Shown: positions 1-9,112 of the stretch, in pieces
Numbering within the stretch: position 1 is the first letter of the stretch
Layout: every line of letters begins with the position of its first letter
Assembly: GCA_016278415.1 (NCBI GenBank)
Contig: JADQBV010000076.1
Coordinates: forward strand, 1 to 28,895
From: Halanaerobiales bacterium
Lineage (GTDB): Bacteria; Bacillota_F; Halanaerobiia; Halanaerobiales; DTU029
DNA: 28,895 bases
Direction of reading: 5' to 3'
Notes under the pieces: generated by a model
What the model was told of the DNA's origin: nothing
The model's database searches: none
What the model saw: only the letters and a program-made list of their open reading frames with translations
Program-made: the position numbers and the translations under genes

Positions 1-2
1 CA

Positions 3-305
3 GTCTGGTCAGATAAATGTGCCTATAGTAAAACGGCTGAATTATCTATTTATATAGAAGAACAGCAAAGGGGCAAAGGTATAGGAAATCAATTAATGAA
101 TAGTATAATTGTGCATGCTAATAAAATTGATTGTCATACTATAATTTCAAGAATTGCTGGGGAAAGTGAAGCAAGTATTCATCTACATGAAAAATATGGA
201 TTTGAATTAATAGGAACAATGAAAGAAGTGGGGTATAAATTTGATAGATTCATCGATGTACATATTTACCAGTTGATGTTAAATAAAACTACTAGTGTAC
301 TATAA
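3..305 (+). CDS. GNAT family N-acetyltransferase, C-terminal part (5' end outside window)
   Basis: Partial gene: the reading frame is open from the first complete codon at position 3 and stops at 305, so the N-terminus lies left of the window. About 100 residues are visible. The acetyl-CoA-binding motif A of GNAT enzymes is present as QQRGKGIG, followed by the typical LHEKYGF segment and a C-terminal strand ending in IYQLML. This order, and the GYKFDRFIDVHIYQ stretch, resembles the phosphinothricin/methionine sulfoximine acetyltransferase subgroup, which acetylates small amino-group substrates. An internal ATG at 96 is not a believable start because it would cut away motif A. The acceptor substrate cannot be told from this fragment. 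Confidence 0.8.
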   Translation, partial: VWSDKCAYSKTAELSIYIEEQQRGKGIGNQLMNSIIVHANKIDCHTIISRIAGESEASIHLHEKYGFELIGTMKEVGYKFDRFIDVHIYQLMLNKTTSVL

Positions 306-339
306 TTATTATTTTTTAGTCTTTATAAAAAGAATATTG

Positions 340-388
340 CAAAATCCTTTAAATGTTTTATATAATATAAAGGATTTTGTTTTTTTTT
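340..388 (+). terminator. Rho-independent terminator after the acetyltransferase
   Basis: A perfect 12-bp stem (CAAAATCCTTTA at 340-351 with TAAAGGATTTTG at 368-379) encloses a 16-nt loop and runs directly into nine T residues. It lies 35 nt after the acetyltransferase stop codon, so it most likely ends that transcript. Confidence 0.9.
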
Positions 389-608
389 GGATAATTATAA
401 AGTAAGTTGTTATTTAGATAAAACAAATGCGGTACAAAATTTTTTATCATTACTATTTTTCTTTTGGGATAATTAAGTCATCTACAATCTAAATGTATTC
501 CAAAAAAGTAGAGGCTAGGTTTTAGGACAGATCACTACCATAATAGCATTTGAAAGTATAAATTAAAGAACAACTTAATAATATGAGAATTTTGTGGGGG
601 GATTATTG
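389..608. other. AT-rich leader upstream of the hydrogenase-chemoreceptor gene
   Basis: About 220 nt without a gene. I found no promoter close to consensus and no chemotaxis-type sigma-28 promoter. A G-rich Shine-Dalgarno lies at 596-602. The only other structure noted is a weak TTGTT...AACAA inverted repeat at 407-426. Confidence 0.5.
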
Positions 609-2549
609 ATGAAAATTAATTATTCAACGATACCAGTAGTGCAGGTCAATTCAGACCTATGTCTCAATTGTCATAAGTGCATCAGTGCTTGTCCGGTTAT
701 GGCTAATGATGGAAGTGGTGATAGTGTAGTAATTGATTCTAACAAATGTATTGGGTGTGGAAACTGTATAGCAGCATGTACTCATAGTGCTCGAGAAGTT
801 ATCGATGATTTTGATGATTTTATCACAGATATAGAGAATGGAGAGGAGATAGTTGCTATTATTGCACCAGCAATAGCAGCAAATTTTCCTAAGGAATTTC
901 TAAATATTAATGGGTGGCTGCAAGATATTGGGATTAGAGGTATTTTTGATGTTTCTTTTGGAGCTGAATTAACAGTTAAATCTTATTTAGAGTATATTAA
1001 AAATGAGGATCCAAAATGTGTAATCTCTCAACCATGTCCTGCAATAGTTAGCTATATACAAATGTATAAACCAGAATTGATTAAGTATTTAGCGCCAGCC
1101 GATTCTCCCATGCTACATACTATTAAAATGATAAAAAATTTTTATGATGTATATTCTGAATATAAAATAGCCGTATTATCACCTTGCTTAGCCAAAAAAA
1201 GGGAGTTTGCTGAGACTGGTTTAGGTGACTATAATATTACTTTTAGAAGCCTAAGTAACTATTTTCTTAATAATAACGTTATATTAGCGAAATACCCAAA
1301 GGTTGAATTTGATAATCCAGCTGCAGAAAGAGCAGTTTTGTTTTCGTCTCCAGGTGGACTTATGCGAACAGCTGCCAGAGAGAATGAGGATATTTTAAAT
1401 AATACTCGAAAAATTGAGGGAATAGATTTAGTATATAAATATTTAAACCAGTTACCTAATGCTATTGAAAAAGGTTTAAATCCATTACTAGTTGATTGTT
1501 TAAATTGCGAAATGGGATGTAATGGTGGTCCTGGAACAATAAATACCGATAAAGATATTGATGAAATCGAATCTTATATCGAAGATCGGAATATACAGAT
1601 GCAAAAAGAATATAAAACTGGATTAAAGTTTTTTGGAGAAAGAAAATTAAAAAGTAACATAGATAAATACTGGAAGGAAGAACTTTATCGAAGGGATTAT
1701 ACTAACTTATCAGAAGATGTAGATATCAAAATCCCCACTTCTATACAAATTGAAGATATATATATATTGATGGAGAAAAAATCCAAAGAAGATATTAAAA
1801 ATTGTAATAGTTGTGGTTATGGGTCTTGTGAAAACATGGCTATTGCCATTTATAATAAATTAAACAAACCAGCGAATTGCCATTGGTACCAGCATATACT
1901 GTTAGAGTTAAAACAGCATGAGACAGAGAATCAGAAGAGAAGTACTGCTATTCAAAAGGAGAAAATAGAAAAACAAAGAAATACTGCAATCAATTTTTTA
2001 TCTAACCTTAATTCTTCAATTCAACAGCTTTCTGCTACAATGCAAGAACTTGATGCTAGTAATCATACAGTCTTGAATAGAATTCAAGACAGCAATTCTA
2101 AGATAGAACTATCATCTGATAGTATTTTTGCCCTTAATAAAAATGCTAAAAATGTGCAAGAACAAGCCAATAAATTTGATGAGATAAGAGAGGTAATAGC
2201 TGATTTATCTGAAGAAACAAATTTGTTGGCTTTTAATGCTTCTATAGAAGCAGCAAGAATCGGTGAGAAAGCTAGAGGATTTGGCGTTGTTGCAGAAGAA
2301 GTACGGAAGTTAGCTGAAACATCTAGTGGTGAAGTATCTAAGATTCAAGAATACACTGAATATTTAAATGATAAGATAAATAATGTTGTTACAGAAATAA
2401 ATAGAATGGTTAATGAATTTGAGAAAATAAAAAAGGACTCAAACTATATAATGGGTACTTCCAACGAAATCGGTCAGGAGATAGGCTCAGTGAATAAAGA
2501 AATCGAAAATATTATGATAGAAAGCGAAAAATTTCTATCTGAGTTATAG
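609..2549 (+). CDS. Soluble chemoreceptor with sensory [FeFe]-hydrogenase domain
   Basis: A 646-residue protein; the ATG at 609 is chosen over the upstream in-frame GTG at 594 because the G-run at 596-602 then serves as ribosome binding site. Two ferredoxin-type 4Fe-4S motifs come first (Cys18/21/24/28 and Cys47/50/53/57). A hydrogenase large-subunit-like domain follows (about 80-335) with all three H-cluster signatures in altered form: SQPCP around Cys143, SPCLAKK around Cys193, and CEMGC with Cys300/Cys304. The usual TSCCP motif has Pro142 in place of its first cysteine, the proton-relay residue of catalytic enzymes. Then come a CxxCGxxxxC...C FeS domain (Cys399/402/407/424), a coiled coil, and an MCP signalling hairpin ([27 protein letters not shown]). 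No membrane segment is seen. By family knowledge this is a sensory hydrogenase; the inferred role is coupling H2 or redox state to chemotaxis. Confidence 0.85.
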   Translation: MKINYSTIPVVQVNSDLCLNCHKCISACPVMANDGSGDSVVIDSNKCIGCGNCIAACTHSAREVIDDFDDFITDIENGEEIVAIIAPAIAANFPKEFLNINGWLQDIGIRGIFDVSFGAELTVKSYLEYIKNEDPKCVISQPCPAIVSYIQMYKPELIKYLAPADSPMLHTIKMIKNFYDVYSEYKIAVLSPCLAKKREFAETGLGDYNITFRSLSNYFLNNNVILAKYPKVEFDNPAAERAVLFSSPGGLMRTAARENEDILNNTRKIEGIDLVYKYLNQLPNAIEKGLNPLLVDCLNCEMGCNGGPGTINTDKDIDEIESYIEDRNIQMQKEYKTGLKFFGERKLKSNIDKYWKEELYRRDYTNLSEDVDIKIPTSIQIEDIYILMEKKSKEDIKNCNSCGYGSCENMAIAIYNKLNKPANCHWYQHILLELKQHETENQKRSTAIQKEKIEKQRNTAINFLSNLNSSIQQLSATMQELDASNHTVLNRIQDSNSKIELSSDSIFALNKNAKNVQEQANKFDEIREVIADLSEETNLLAFNASIEAARIGEKARGFGVVAEEVRKLAETSSGEVSKIQEYTEYLNDKINNVVTEINRMVNEFEKIKKDSNYIMGTSNEIGQEIGSVNKEIENIMIESEKFLSEL

Positions 2550-2565
2550 TTACTATTTTTTGCCT

Positions 2566-2607
2566 AGATATTTCTATTAATCACTTGATTAGTAGAAATA
2601 TCTCTTT
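2566..2607 (+). terminator. Terminator-like hairpin after the chemoreceptor gene
   Basis: A long stem: AGATATTTCTA at 2566-2576 pairs perfectly with TAGAAATATCT at 2593-2603, and TAATCA/TGATTA extends it beyond one mismatch to a 2-nt loop. The tail is T-rich (CTTTATATCT) rather than a pure T-run. It begins 16 nt after the stop codon. Confidence 0.75.
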
Positions 2608-2670
2608 ATATCTATTATAATATATGTAACAATAAAGAATATAATAATATCAATGGGAGGAGGTATTTAC

Positions 2671-3111
2671 TTGAGAGAAAATTTCACTTATCAATGTTCT
2701 GAGTGTGAAAAGAAATTTAATACTTCGGGACCCTGGGAATTTTATCGTAATAAAAAAGGACAAAGAATGCCTTATGGACATCCGACTCCTATAAATGAAG
2801 AAGCACAATTGAGTGGGATTGATGGACTTTTTGCTGATATGTTATGCCTTGACTGTGGTAATGAGGTTAATGTAATAATAGAGGAATTTAATAGGCGTCC
2901 AATGCATTCAAAAGGATTTAAAGGTCTATTTGGATTTTTGCGTGGTAATAAAGAAAAAGATGTTGATAAACCTAAATGTCCTAACTGTAAGGGGGATAAC
3001 CTTTTCTTAGCAAACAAAACAAAGGTAGAAAAAAACGAAGGAAATACTAAAGTAACTTGTCCTAATTGTAATAAGGGTAAATTGATGATGATAGATCATT
3101 GGACTCCATAA
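2671..3111 (+). CDS. Uncharacterised protein with two predicted zinc ribbons
   Basis: A 146-residue protein of unknown function. I place the start at the TTG at 2671 because GGGAGGAGG (2655-2663) sits 7 nt before it; the in-frame ATG at 2653 would put that ribosome binding site inside the gene. Four CxxC knuckles are visible: Cys9/Cys12 (CSEC), Cys59/Cys62 (CLDC), Cys103/Cys106 (CPNC) and Cys130/Cys133 (CPNC). They can be grouped as two four-cysteine zinc ribbons separated by a basic, glycine- and phenylalanine-rich linker. There is no signal peptide or membrane segment, so it is probably cytoplasmic. It is a single-gene unit between two hairpin terminators. I do not recognise the family and assign no function. 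Confidence 0.75.
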   Translation: MRENFTYQCSECEKKFNTSGPWEFYRNKKGQRMPYGHPTPINEEAQLSGIDGLFADMLCLDCGNEVNVIIEEFNRRPMHSKGFKGLFGFLRGNKEKDVDKPKCPNCKGDNLFLANKTKVEKNEGNTKVTCPNCNKGKLMMIDHWTP

Positions 3112-3134
3112 TAAGAAAATAATCCTAAATTTTT

Positions 3135-3165
3135 AAAGCAAGGGGTTTTACTCTTTGCTTTTTTT
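3135..3165 (+). terminator. Rho-independent terminator after the zinc-ribbon gene
   Basis: An 11-bp stem with two G-T wobbles (AAAGCAAGGGG with CTCTTTGCTTT) has a 5-nt loop and continues directly into a T-run. It lies just after the stop at 3111. Confidence 0.85.
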
Positions 3166-3238
3166 CATATATATATAATGGTGAAGTATTTTTTTGTTTA
3201 CAAATTATATATATATACTATAGTGTTAGGGGGAAAAT

Positions 3239-3781
3239 ATGAATATAAATGAGAAATACTCTATATTAGTACAGATGACTGAGGAAATGATTAAAAATGA
3301 TTTGATATTATCTAAGATATCTCTACATCAATTAGCATATATTCTTCAAGAAATCTATTCTATTAGTGATTTTTATGATTTTAAATTATATACTTATGGA
3401 CCTTATTCAGTAGATTTAACTGCTGACCTTGATTACCTTTTTGCTGAGGATATTTTAATAGTAGAATATTGTCAGGGACCTGAGTACTTTGGTTCAAAAA
3501 TCACTTTAGGGGAAAATTATACTAAACTGCTTCAGCAAAATAGTGATTTCCTATTAGATAATAAAATTGCAATTTCTCAATTAATAAAATCATTCGGTAA
3601 TAATAATGCTCGTTCCTTAGAGTTAATAGGGACTATAATATATTTTTATCTGAATGAGGGATACAGATCTTTGGATAAGATAGCCACGAGAATCCAGGTG
3701 CTCAAACCATATTTTAAAGAAGATGAAATCAAAGAGGCTTCGGAAAAATTAAAAGACGAATTAAATGACTATTTAAATTAG
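3239..3781 (+). CDS. YwgA-like / Panacea-type hypothetical protein
   Basis: A 180-residue cytoplasmic protein with an ATG start and a good ribosome binding site (AGGGGGA at 3229-3235). The N-terminal half carries the pattern seen in YwgA proteins and the related SocA/Panacea fold: a helix with HQLAYILQE, then YTYGPYSVDLTADLDYL, where the aromatic-GPYS segment followed by an acidic helix is the recognisable core. The C-terminal half is helical and acidic without further motifs. Panacea domains elsewhere serve as antitoxins or in protein-turnover contexts, but YwgA itself has no established role. No toxin-like gene adjoins it, so nothing supports a toxin-antitoxin pair. It stands alone between a terminator and the SDR gene. 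Confidence 0.55.
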   Translation: MNINEKYSILVQMTEEMIKNDLILSKISLHQLAYILQEIYSISDFYDFKLYTYGPYSVDLTADLDYLFAEDILIVEYCQGPEYFGSKITLGENYTKLLQQNSDFLLDNKIAISQLIKSFGNNNARSLELIGTIIYFYLNEGYRSLDKIATRIQVLKPYFKEDEIKEASEKLKDELNDYLN

Positions 3782-3927
3782 TATCCATTTTAATTAATCT
3801 ATAGTTACAGGTGTAAAATATAGCCTGTGGCTTATTAAATTTTTATATACCCTTCATGATCATATTATTATTGTAAAGGATAATTGTAATATATATAGAA
3901 TTAGTATATAAAGGAGTTGAATACAAA

Positions 3928-4923
3928 ATGAAAGTATTATTTGTTGGTGGTACTGGATTAATAAGTCAGGCTGTTACAAATTTAGCTGTAGAGAAAGGTA
4001 TAGATTTATATTTATTTAACCGGGGAAAGCACAGTCAATTTGCTCCAGATGAGGCGAAAATAATCAGGGGAGACATTAGGGATGTAAAAGCAAGCAAAGA
4101 GACTTTACAGGATTATCATTTTGATGCTGTAGTAGACTGGATTTCTTTTACGACTGATCATGCTCAGGCAGCTGTTGATATATTTAAAGGTATTACAGAT
4201 CAATATATATTTATAAGTTCTGCATCAGCATATCAAAAGCCTCTTTCAGATTATTTGATAACGGAATCGACTCCCTTAGCCAATCCCTATTGGCAGTATT
4301 CAAGGGATAAAATAGCCTGTGAAAATCTTTTGATGGATGAATATAGGGAAAATGATTTTCCAGTAACTATAGTTAGACCTTCATATACATATGGTGATAC
4401 TATGATCCCTGCTTCTTTAAATAGTTGGGAATATCCCTGGTCTTTAGTAGACCGTATGAAAAAAGGCAAGAAAATAATTGTTCATGGTGATGGTACATCA
4501 TTATGGACTATGACACATAATACTGATTTTGCTAAGGGTTTTATCGGTTTGTTGGCTAATATGCAGACTATTGGTCAAGCCTTCCATATCACTTCAGATG
4601 AAGTATTAAACTGGAATCAAATTTATCAATCTATTGGGAAAGCAGTTGGAGTGGAACCTGACTTGATACATATAGCTTCTGACTTTATTATCTCTCAACT
4701 TCCTGATAGGGAAGGTGGTTTGTTAGGTGATAAAGCAGTAAGTTGTGTTTTTGATAATAGTAAAATAAAGAGATTTGTTCCCGAATATAACGCCACATTG
4801 CCTTTTGCCAAAGGTATTAAAATGACAGTAGAATGGTTTAAATCAGATCCTGAGAGGTGTAAGATAGATCAGGAATGGAATAAAGAAATGGATAATCTCA
4901 TAGAAGTTTATGAAAATATATAA
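3928..4923 (+). CDS. NAD(P)-dependent epimerase/dehydratase, extended SDR (CSP41-like)
   Basis: A 331-residue extended short-chain dehydrogenase/reductase. The N-terminal Rossmann nucleotide-binding loop reads GGTGLIS, with serine at the third glycine position of GxxGxxG. The catalytic YxxxK motif is present as YSRDK, with upstream serines in FISSASAY. The segment DWISFTTDHAQAAVDIF followed by SSASAYQKP matches the subgroup annotated as CSP41-like or nucleoside-diphosphate-sugar epimerase. The start at 3928 is supported by AAGGAG at about 3911-3916. Substrate is unknown: members act on nucleotide sugars or related compounds, and some CSP41 relatives bind RNA. A strong terminator closes it, and it is not obviously linked to the sensor genes downstream. 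Confidence 0.8.
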   Translation: MKVLFVGGTGLISQAVTNLAVEKGIDLYLFNRGKHSQFAPDEAKIIRGDIRDVKASKETLQDYHFDAVVDWISFTTDHAQAAVDIFKGITDQYIFISSASAYQKPLSDYLITESTPLANPYWQYSRDKIACENLLMDEYRENDFPVTIVRPSYTYGDTMIPASLNSWEYPWSLVDRMKKGKKIIVHGDGTSLWTMTHNTDFAKGFIGLLANMQTIGQAFHITSDEVLNWNQIYQSIGKAVGVEPDLIHIASDFIISQLPDREGGLLGDKAVSCVFDNSKIKRFVPEYNATLPFAKGIKMTVEWFKSDPERCKIDQEWNKEMDNLIEVYENI

Positions 4924-4961
4924 AACTACTTACAGAACTAAAGTTTTTTGAGTATATAGTC

Positions 4962-4990
4962 GAAAACTCCCATTGGGGGTTTTCTTTTTT
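4962..4990 (+). terminator. Rho-independent terminator after the SDR gene
   Basis: A 10-bp stem (GAAAACTCCC with GGGGGTTTTC, one T-G wobble) and a 3-nt loop are followed immediately by six T residues. It separates the SDR gene from the sugar-sensing cluster. Confidence 0.92.
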
Positions 4991-5087
4991 GCAGGAATAT
5001 ATATATTTAAATTGAATTATTATATTATACAGAAAAAATTTTTATTTATTAAAATATTTGGTGCTTAAAGATTTAAGGAGGGCTATT

Positions 5088-6071
5088 ATGTCAGTTAAGA
5101 AGAAATATCTGTATTATATTTTTATATGTTTAATAATGTTTTTTACAGTAAGTAGTAATATATCTGCTAAAGATGGTGATTTAACTATTGCATTTGTTCC
5201 TCGCTCTCTGGATAATCCTATATTTTTAGATACATTTGAACATTCGCAAAAAAAGGCACATGAATTAGGTGTAAGGTTAGAATGGGTGGCACCTTTTAGT
5301 TTTAGTACAAATGGACAGATAGAAGTAATTGAAAATTTAATAAGAAGAAATGTTGATGGTATGATTGTTAGTGTTAATGATGTTAAACCTATACATGAGG
5401 TTATTAGTAAGGCTATAAAAAATGGAATAGCTGTGGCCACTTTTGATGCTGATAGTCCAGGAAGCGAGAGATTATTTCATATTGGTATTGATAATAAAAA
5501 GGCTGGTATTGCTATAGGTCAAGCACTGGTCAAAGTTATAAAAGATCAGGGATTAGAAGATGAAAGATTAAATACTATGATTATGACAGGAGTTAAGGAT
5601 GCCTTAAATCTTCAAGAAAGGATCTTAGGTTTTTTACAGGCTACTGATAGTATTAATTTAGATATAAAGGATGTCATTGAGAATCATGATAATGTTAATT
5701 TAGCTGTGGAACTTGTAGAGGATTATGTAAAAAAACACCCTGAAGTAGAAGTTATATATTTCGTAGGTGGATGGCCTTTTTATGTACCGGCTGAGGCTAT
5801 GCCTAATTATCAAAAATGGGCAAAAGATGGTGGAATAGCTGTAGGGATTGATATATTTTATAATGCCTTAGTACTGCAAAAAGAGGGTTTAATAGATTAT
5901 TTAATAGGACAGGATTTGGCATCCATGGGTTCTGTAGGATTAGAACATCTGGTAGATTATATTCGTAATGGTGAAATACCACCCAGATTTATTGAAACTG
6001 GTCTTACACATGCTAATGAAGAGAATCTAGATGAATTATTGGAGATATATAAGCCATGGTTAGTAAAATAA
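5088..6071 (+). CDS. Sugar-binding protein, probable sensor subunit of a three-component system
   Basis: A 327-residue periplasmic binding protein of the ribose/xylose class (Peripla_BP_4 type). The ATG at 5088 is preceded by AAGGAGGG (5075-5082); the in-frame TTG at 5058 is rejected for that reason. A type I signal peptide is seen (KKK, then a hydrophobic stretch YYIFICLIMFFTVSS, cleavage near NISA), without a lipobox cysteine. The mature part follows the fold's usual order: IAFVPRSLDNPIF near the start, VDGMIVSVND, GIAVATFDAD, and near the end AVGIDIFYNALVLQ and LIGQDLASMG. It is followed by a YesM-type kinase and YesN-type regulator and is far from the transporter, which has its own binding protein. 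In Clostridium beijerinckii, XylFII with LytS and YesN has this layout and senses xylose; I infer the same role, with the ligand unproven. Confidence 0.8.
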   Translation: MSVKKKYLYYIFICLIMFFTVSSNISAKDGDLTIAFVPRSLDNPIFLDTFEHSQKKAHELGVRLEWVAPFSFSTNGQIEVIENLIRRNVDGMIVSVNDVKPIHEVISKAIKNGIAVATFDADSPGSERLFHIGIDNKKAGIAIGQALVKVIKDQGLEDERLNTMIMTGVKDALNLQERILGFLQATDSINLDIKDVIENHDNVNLAVELVEDYVKKHPEVEVIYFVGGWPFYVPAEAMPNYQKWAKDGGIAVGIDIFYNALVLQKEGLIDYLIGQDLASMGSVGLEHLVDYIRNGEIPPRFIETGLTHANEENLDELLEIYKPWLVK

Positions 6072-6082
6072 AGCGATAATCT

Positions 6083-6174
6083 TAATCTATAATGGTATTT
6101 TAGAAGTTGCCTATGATAATAGATTACAAATAGGGTATTAGCGGTTATATTCCCCTAAACCTAGTTGGGGATAT
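6083..6174 (+). other. Two intercistronic hairpins between binding protein and kinase genes
   Basis: TAATCTAT (6083-6090) pairs perfectly with ATAGATTA (6119-6126). A second hairpin, ATAT-T-CCCC (6147-6155) with GGGGATAT (6167-6174), has one bulged T. Neither has a T-tract, so they are more likely to protect the upstream message or tune kinase expression than to terminate. Confidence 0.45.
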
Positions 6175-6207
6175 ATGAGTGCTTGCCAAAATAAGGGTGA
6201 GTCATAT

Positions 6208-7974
6208 ATGTTAAAAAAATTGTGGAATAAAATAAAAAAAAGATTACAAGTCCATACTATAAGGACAAAGCTTGTTATATCTTTTTTATTTATTGGCTTA
6301 ATTCCTTTAATAGTCTTTGCTTTGCTTTCTTATAATATATACTTTGGTGCTTTAACAGAGCGTATAACTACTTATTCAAAAGAAGTTGTATACAGGATGG
6401 AAAGAGATATAGATAGTTATTTTAAGGATATTGAAAGTTTTCTAAGACGTGAACAAGATTATTATATAAATCAATTTATTAAATTGAGCCAGGTTAATGA
6501 TTATGCTAATAATCGTAAGTTTACCTTCAGAATTTGGGAAGATTTTAATAATCTAATCCAGATGAAACCAGGACTTGAAGATATCGCACTCACATTTGCT
6601 AATGGGAAAAGGATAAGTAGTTATGGATTATATTATGTTGATACTAGTAATTTTCAAAATATATTAAAAAAAGAATTGGAAGACGGAGATATTTCATTTA
6701 TTGGTACACATCCTGATTTCTTTAATAAAGATGTTGTAACAATGGTAAGATCATACTACCCTGATGTTGCGGATGAGATTATATTTATAAGTGCAGATAT
6801 AAGTCTGCAGGTTTTAGCTGATATAACTAATGTGAAAGTAGGGAATGAGGGTTATGTATTTATAGCTGACAAAGATGGTACAATTATATATCACCCTGAT
6901 AATACCATGATCGGTCGTAAGAGTCCACATTATATTGCTGATATTGGATCTGGAAAATATGTTGCTCAAAACGATAATCAAATAATAACATCTACTACAT
7001 CTAATGTTACAGGTTGGGAAATAGTAAGTATTGCTTATGCAGATGAGTTACATGCTGAACTTTATCCATTACAGAAAATTATTGTTTTTATTATTAGTTT
7101 GATTTTACTTATAATAATTTTATTAACTATTTACCTGTCGTATTCTTTATCTTACCCAATAAGAGAGCTGGAACATTTAACTCAACGTGCTGCAGATAAT
7201 GATTTGTCTGTTAAAATTAGTACTAGGGGAGACGATGAGATTGCTCAACTTGGTAAGAGTTTTAATAAAATGATTAGAAGAATAAATAGGTTATTAAAAC
7301 AGAATATACAGGAACAAAAGATGCTAAGAAAGTTGGAAATGGAGAGTTTGGATAATCAGATCAAGCCCCATTTTATATATAATACACTTGATCTTATTAT
7401 TGGAGAGTTAGAAAGTAATAATAGTACAAGAGCTACTCATTTGATAGAAGCCCTGGGGAATTTCTTCAGATTAAGTTTGAGTCATGGAAAAGAGATGGTC
7501 ATGATTTCAAATGAAGTTGAACATGCAAAGAATTACTTGTATATACAACATCTGCGTCACGGGGAAGAATATGAGTATATTGTTGACATTAAAGATTTAG
7601 AGATAATGGGAAAATATATACCGCGGTTAATTTTGCAGCCTATTGTTGAAAATGCAATTTATCATGGAATATTACCTTCAGAAAGAAAAGGATTGATTAT
7701 AGTAAAAGGTTATATGAAGGATAAGGATATTTATATAGAGGTTATAGATAATGGAGTTGGAATTGAGGGAGAAAGACTTAAGGAGATTAATCAAGTCTTG
7801 AAGGGTGAGAAGATTATAGATGATGAAAAACAGTATTTTGGTTTGAGAAATGTCAACCAAAGATTGAAGCTAAAGTTTGGTGAAGAATATGGTTTAACTA
7901 TTGAAAGCGAAAAAGGTGTTAAGACTCGTTCTATTATTAAAATCGGGGTACGAGGCGGTGAAAGCAATGTTTAA
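6208..7974 (+). CDS. Membrane histidine kinase of the YesM/LytS type
   Basis: A 588-residue sensor kinase. I prefer the ATG at 6208, which has AGGGTGA at 6194-6200; an in-frame ATG at 6175 sits only 4 nt from a G-run that lies in a hairpin. Order: basic N-terminus, membrane helix (about 24-48), a long extracytoplasmic region of dCache type (about 50-285), a second membrane helix rich in I/L (about 290-312), a HAMP linker (SYPIRELEHLTQRAADNDL), then a His_kinase domain with QIKPHFIYNTL (phosphoacceptor His388) and an ATPase domain with N-box VENAIYHG (Asn482) and glycine boxes DNGVGI and FGLRNV. It overlaps the regulator gene by 8 nt, so the two are co-translated. The outer domain probably contacts the binding protein encoded just upstream. 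Confidence 0.9.
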   Translation: MLKKLWNKIKKRLQVHTIRTKLVISFLFIGLIPLIVFALLSYNIYFGALTERITTYSKEVVYRMERDIDSYFKDIESFLRREQDYYINQFIKLSQVNDYANNRKFTFRIWEDFNNLIQMKPGLEDIALTFANGKRISSYGLYYVDTSNFQNILKKELEDGDISFIGTHPDFFNKDVVTMVRSYYPDVADEIIFISADISLQVLADITNVKVGNEGYVFIADKDGTIIYHPDNTMIGRKSPHYIADIGSGKYVAQNDNQIITSTTSNVTGWEIVSIAYADELHAELYPLQKIIVFIISLILLIIILLTIYLSYSLSYPIRELEHLTQRAADNDLSVKISTRGDDEIAQLGKSFNKMIRRINRLLKQNIQEQKMLRKLEMESLDNQIKPHFIYNTLDLIIGELESNNSTRATHLIEALGNFFRLSLSHGKEMVMISNEVEHAKNYLYIQHLRHGEEYEYIVDIKDLEIMGKYIPRLILQPIVENAIYHGILPSERKGLIIVKGYMKDKDIYIEVIDNGVGIEGERLKEINQVLKGEKIIDDEKQYFGLRNVNQRLKLKFGEEYGLTIESEKGVKTRSIIKIGVRGGESNV

Positions 7975-9112
7975 GCTATTAATTGTTGAAGACGAAAAGC
8001 CGATTCGAGAAAAGATGGTTAATAATGTTGATTGGCAGTCAAATAACTATCAAGTATATCAAGCTTCTAATGGTGAGGAAGCAATTTCTGTTTTGGAAAA
8101 TGAAGAAATAGATATTATGGTTACAGATATTCAAATGCCTAAAATTAGTGGTATGGAATTAGTAAAACATGCAAGGAACTTGGATATTGATTTAAAGGTA
8201 ATCATTATATCTGGATATGCTGAATTTGAATATGCTCAGAAGTCTATCCGTCTTGGTGTTGATGATTACTTGTTAAAACCGTTTCGGTCTCAACGTTTGC
8301 TTAAGGTAGTTGATAAGACAAAGAAAAAAATAATTGAGCAGAATAGAAAGAATAGGGAAATTGAAAATATTAGAACAGAAATTGATGAATATTTAGATAG
8401 AAATAAATTAAAAACAACATTAAATTGGTTAACTGAAGATGAGTTTTTTGAGAAACAGTCTTTTCTGTTAGATAATAACAGATTATTTCAAGTGTTAAAA
8501 ACAGGTAGCAAACAGGATTTAGAAGTTGAAATTGATAAATTATTAAAGGAAATAGATAATTACAGCTCTAACAGACAAAAATTTTTGCTGCTTATTAATA
8601 ATATTATTTTGAATACCTTTAAAACAATGAAAGAACTTGGGTATGATTTTGCTGATTTAATGAGTATAATTGAAAGCGAATATTTTGAACAAATAAATAG
8701 TATGAATGTTGAGTTAGTAAAGGAATGGCTAAAACAATTTTTAGATGATGTTAATCAGTTAGTTACCTTTAATAAGGACAATCGTAATGAAAAATTAATT
8801 AAAGATATGAAATTATATATAAAGGAACATTTTTCTGAGGGAATAACCCTTAATGAAATGGCCAAATATTTTAATGTTAGTACAGGGTATTTAAGTAAAC
8901 TATTTCTGGAACAAGTTGGGGAAAATTTTACTGATTATCTTAATATGATCAGGGTTAATAAAGCTAAAGAATTATTAAAAACCACAGATAAGAAGGTATA
9001 TGAAGTGGCCGATGAAGTGGGTTTTAATGATTCTTATTACTTTAGTTCCTGGTTTAAAAAGATAGTAGGCGTTACTCCTACAACATATAGAGATAATCTT
9101 GATTTATTATAA
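7967..9112 (+). CDS. YesN-type response regulator with AraC DNA-binding domain
   Basis: A 381-residue protein. The ATG at 7967 is inside the end of the kinase gene and has GAGGCGG 8 nt upstream; it begins with the expected MFKLLIVEDEKPIR, so longer starts inside the kinase are rejected. The receiver domain (1-120) has the acidic pair E9/D10, phosphoacceptor Asp54 in TDIQMP, a serine switch residue in IISGYAEF and Lys104 in LLKPF. A helical middle region of about 150 residues follows. The last 100 residues are a double helix-turn-helix of the AraC/XylS family (ITLNEMAKYFNVSTGYLSKLF, then YEVADEVGFNDSYYFSSWFK and the GVTPTTYR signature). It most likely activates the xylFGH-type operon about 1 kb downstream, as YesN-type partners of XylFII-LytS do in clostridia. 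Confidence 0.9.
   Translation: MFKLLIVEDEKPIREKMVNNVDWQSNNYQVYQASNGEEAISVLENEEIDIMVTDIQMPKISGMELVKHARNLDIDLKVIIISGYAEFEYAQKSIRLGVDDYLLKPFRSQRLLKVVDKTKKKIIEQNRKNREIENIRTEIDEYLDRNKLKTTLNWLTEDEFFEKQSFLLDNNRLFQVLKTGSKQDLEVEIDKLLKEIDNYSSNRQKFLLLINNIILNTFKTMKELGYDFADLMSIIESEYFEQINSMNVELVKEWLKQFLDDVNQLVTFNKDNRNEKLIKDMKLYIKEHFSEGITLNEMAKYFNVSTGYLSKLFLEQVGENFTDYLNMIRVNKAKELLKTTDKKVYEVADEVGFNDSYYFSSWFKKIVGVTPTTYRDNLDLL

Noticed and set aside
407..426. TTGTTA...AAACAA inverted repeat before the hydrogenase-chemoreceptor gene, considered as a second Rex site
   Set aside because: The spacer is 8 rather than 6 nt and the right half-site is AAACAA instead of TAACAA; it also lies 180 nt from the start codon with no promoter next to it.
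3239..3781. Panacea-like protein as part of a toxin-antitoxin system
   Set aside because: The neighbours are a zinc-ribbon protein behind a terminator and an SDR enzyme 146 nt away; neither is a known toxin and there is no operon structure.
3801..3840. ACAGG...CCTGT hairpin after the YwgA-like gene, considered as a terminator
   Set aside because: The stem has only 5 bp with a long loop, and the T-run is distant; chance is likely in such AT-rich DNA.
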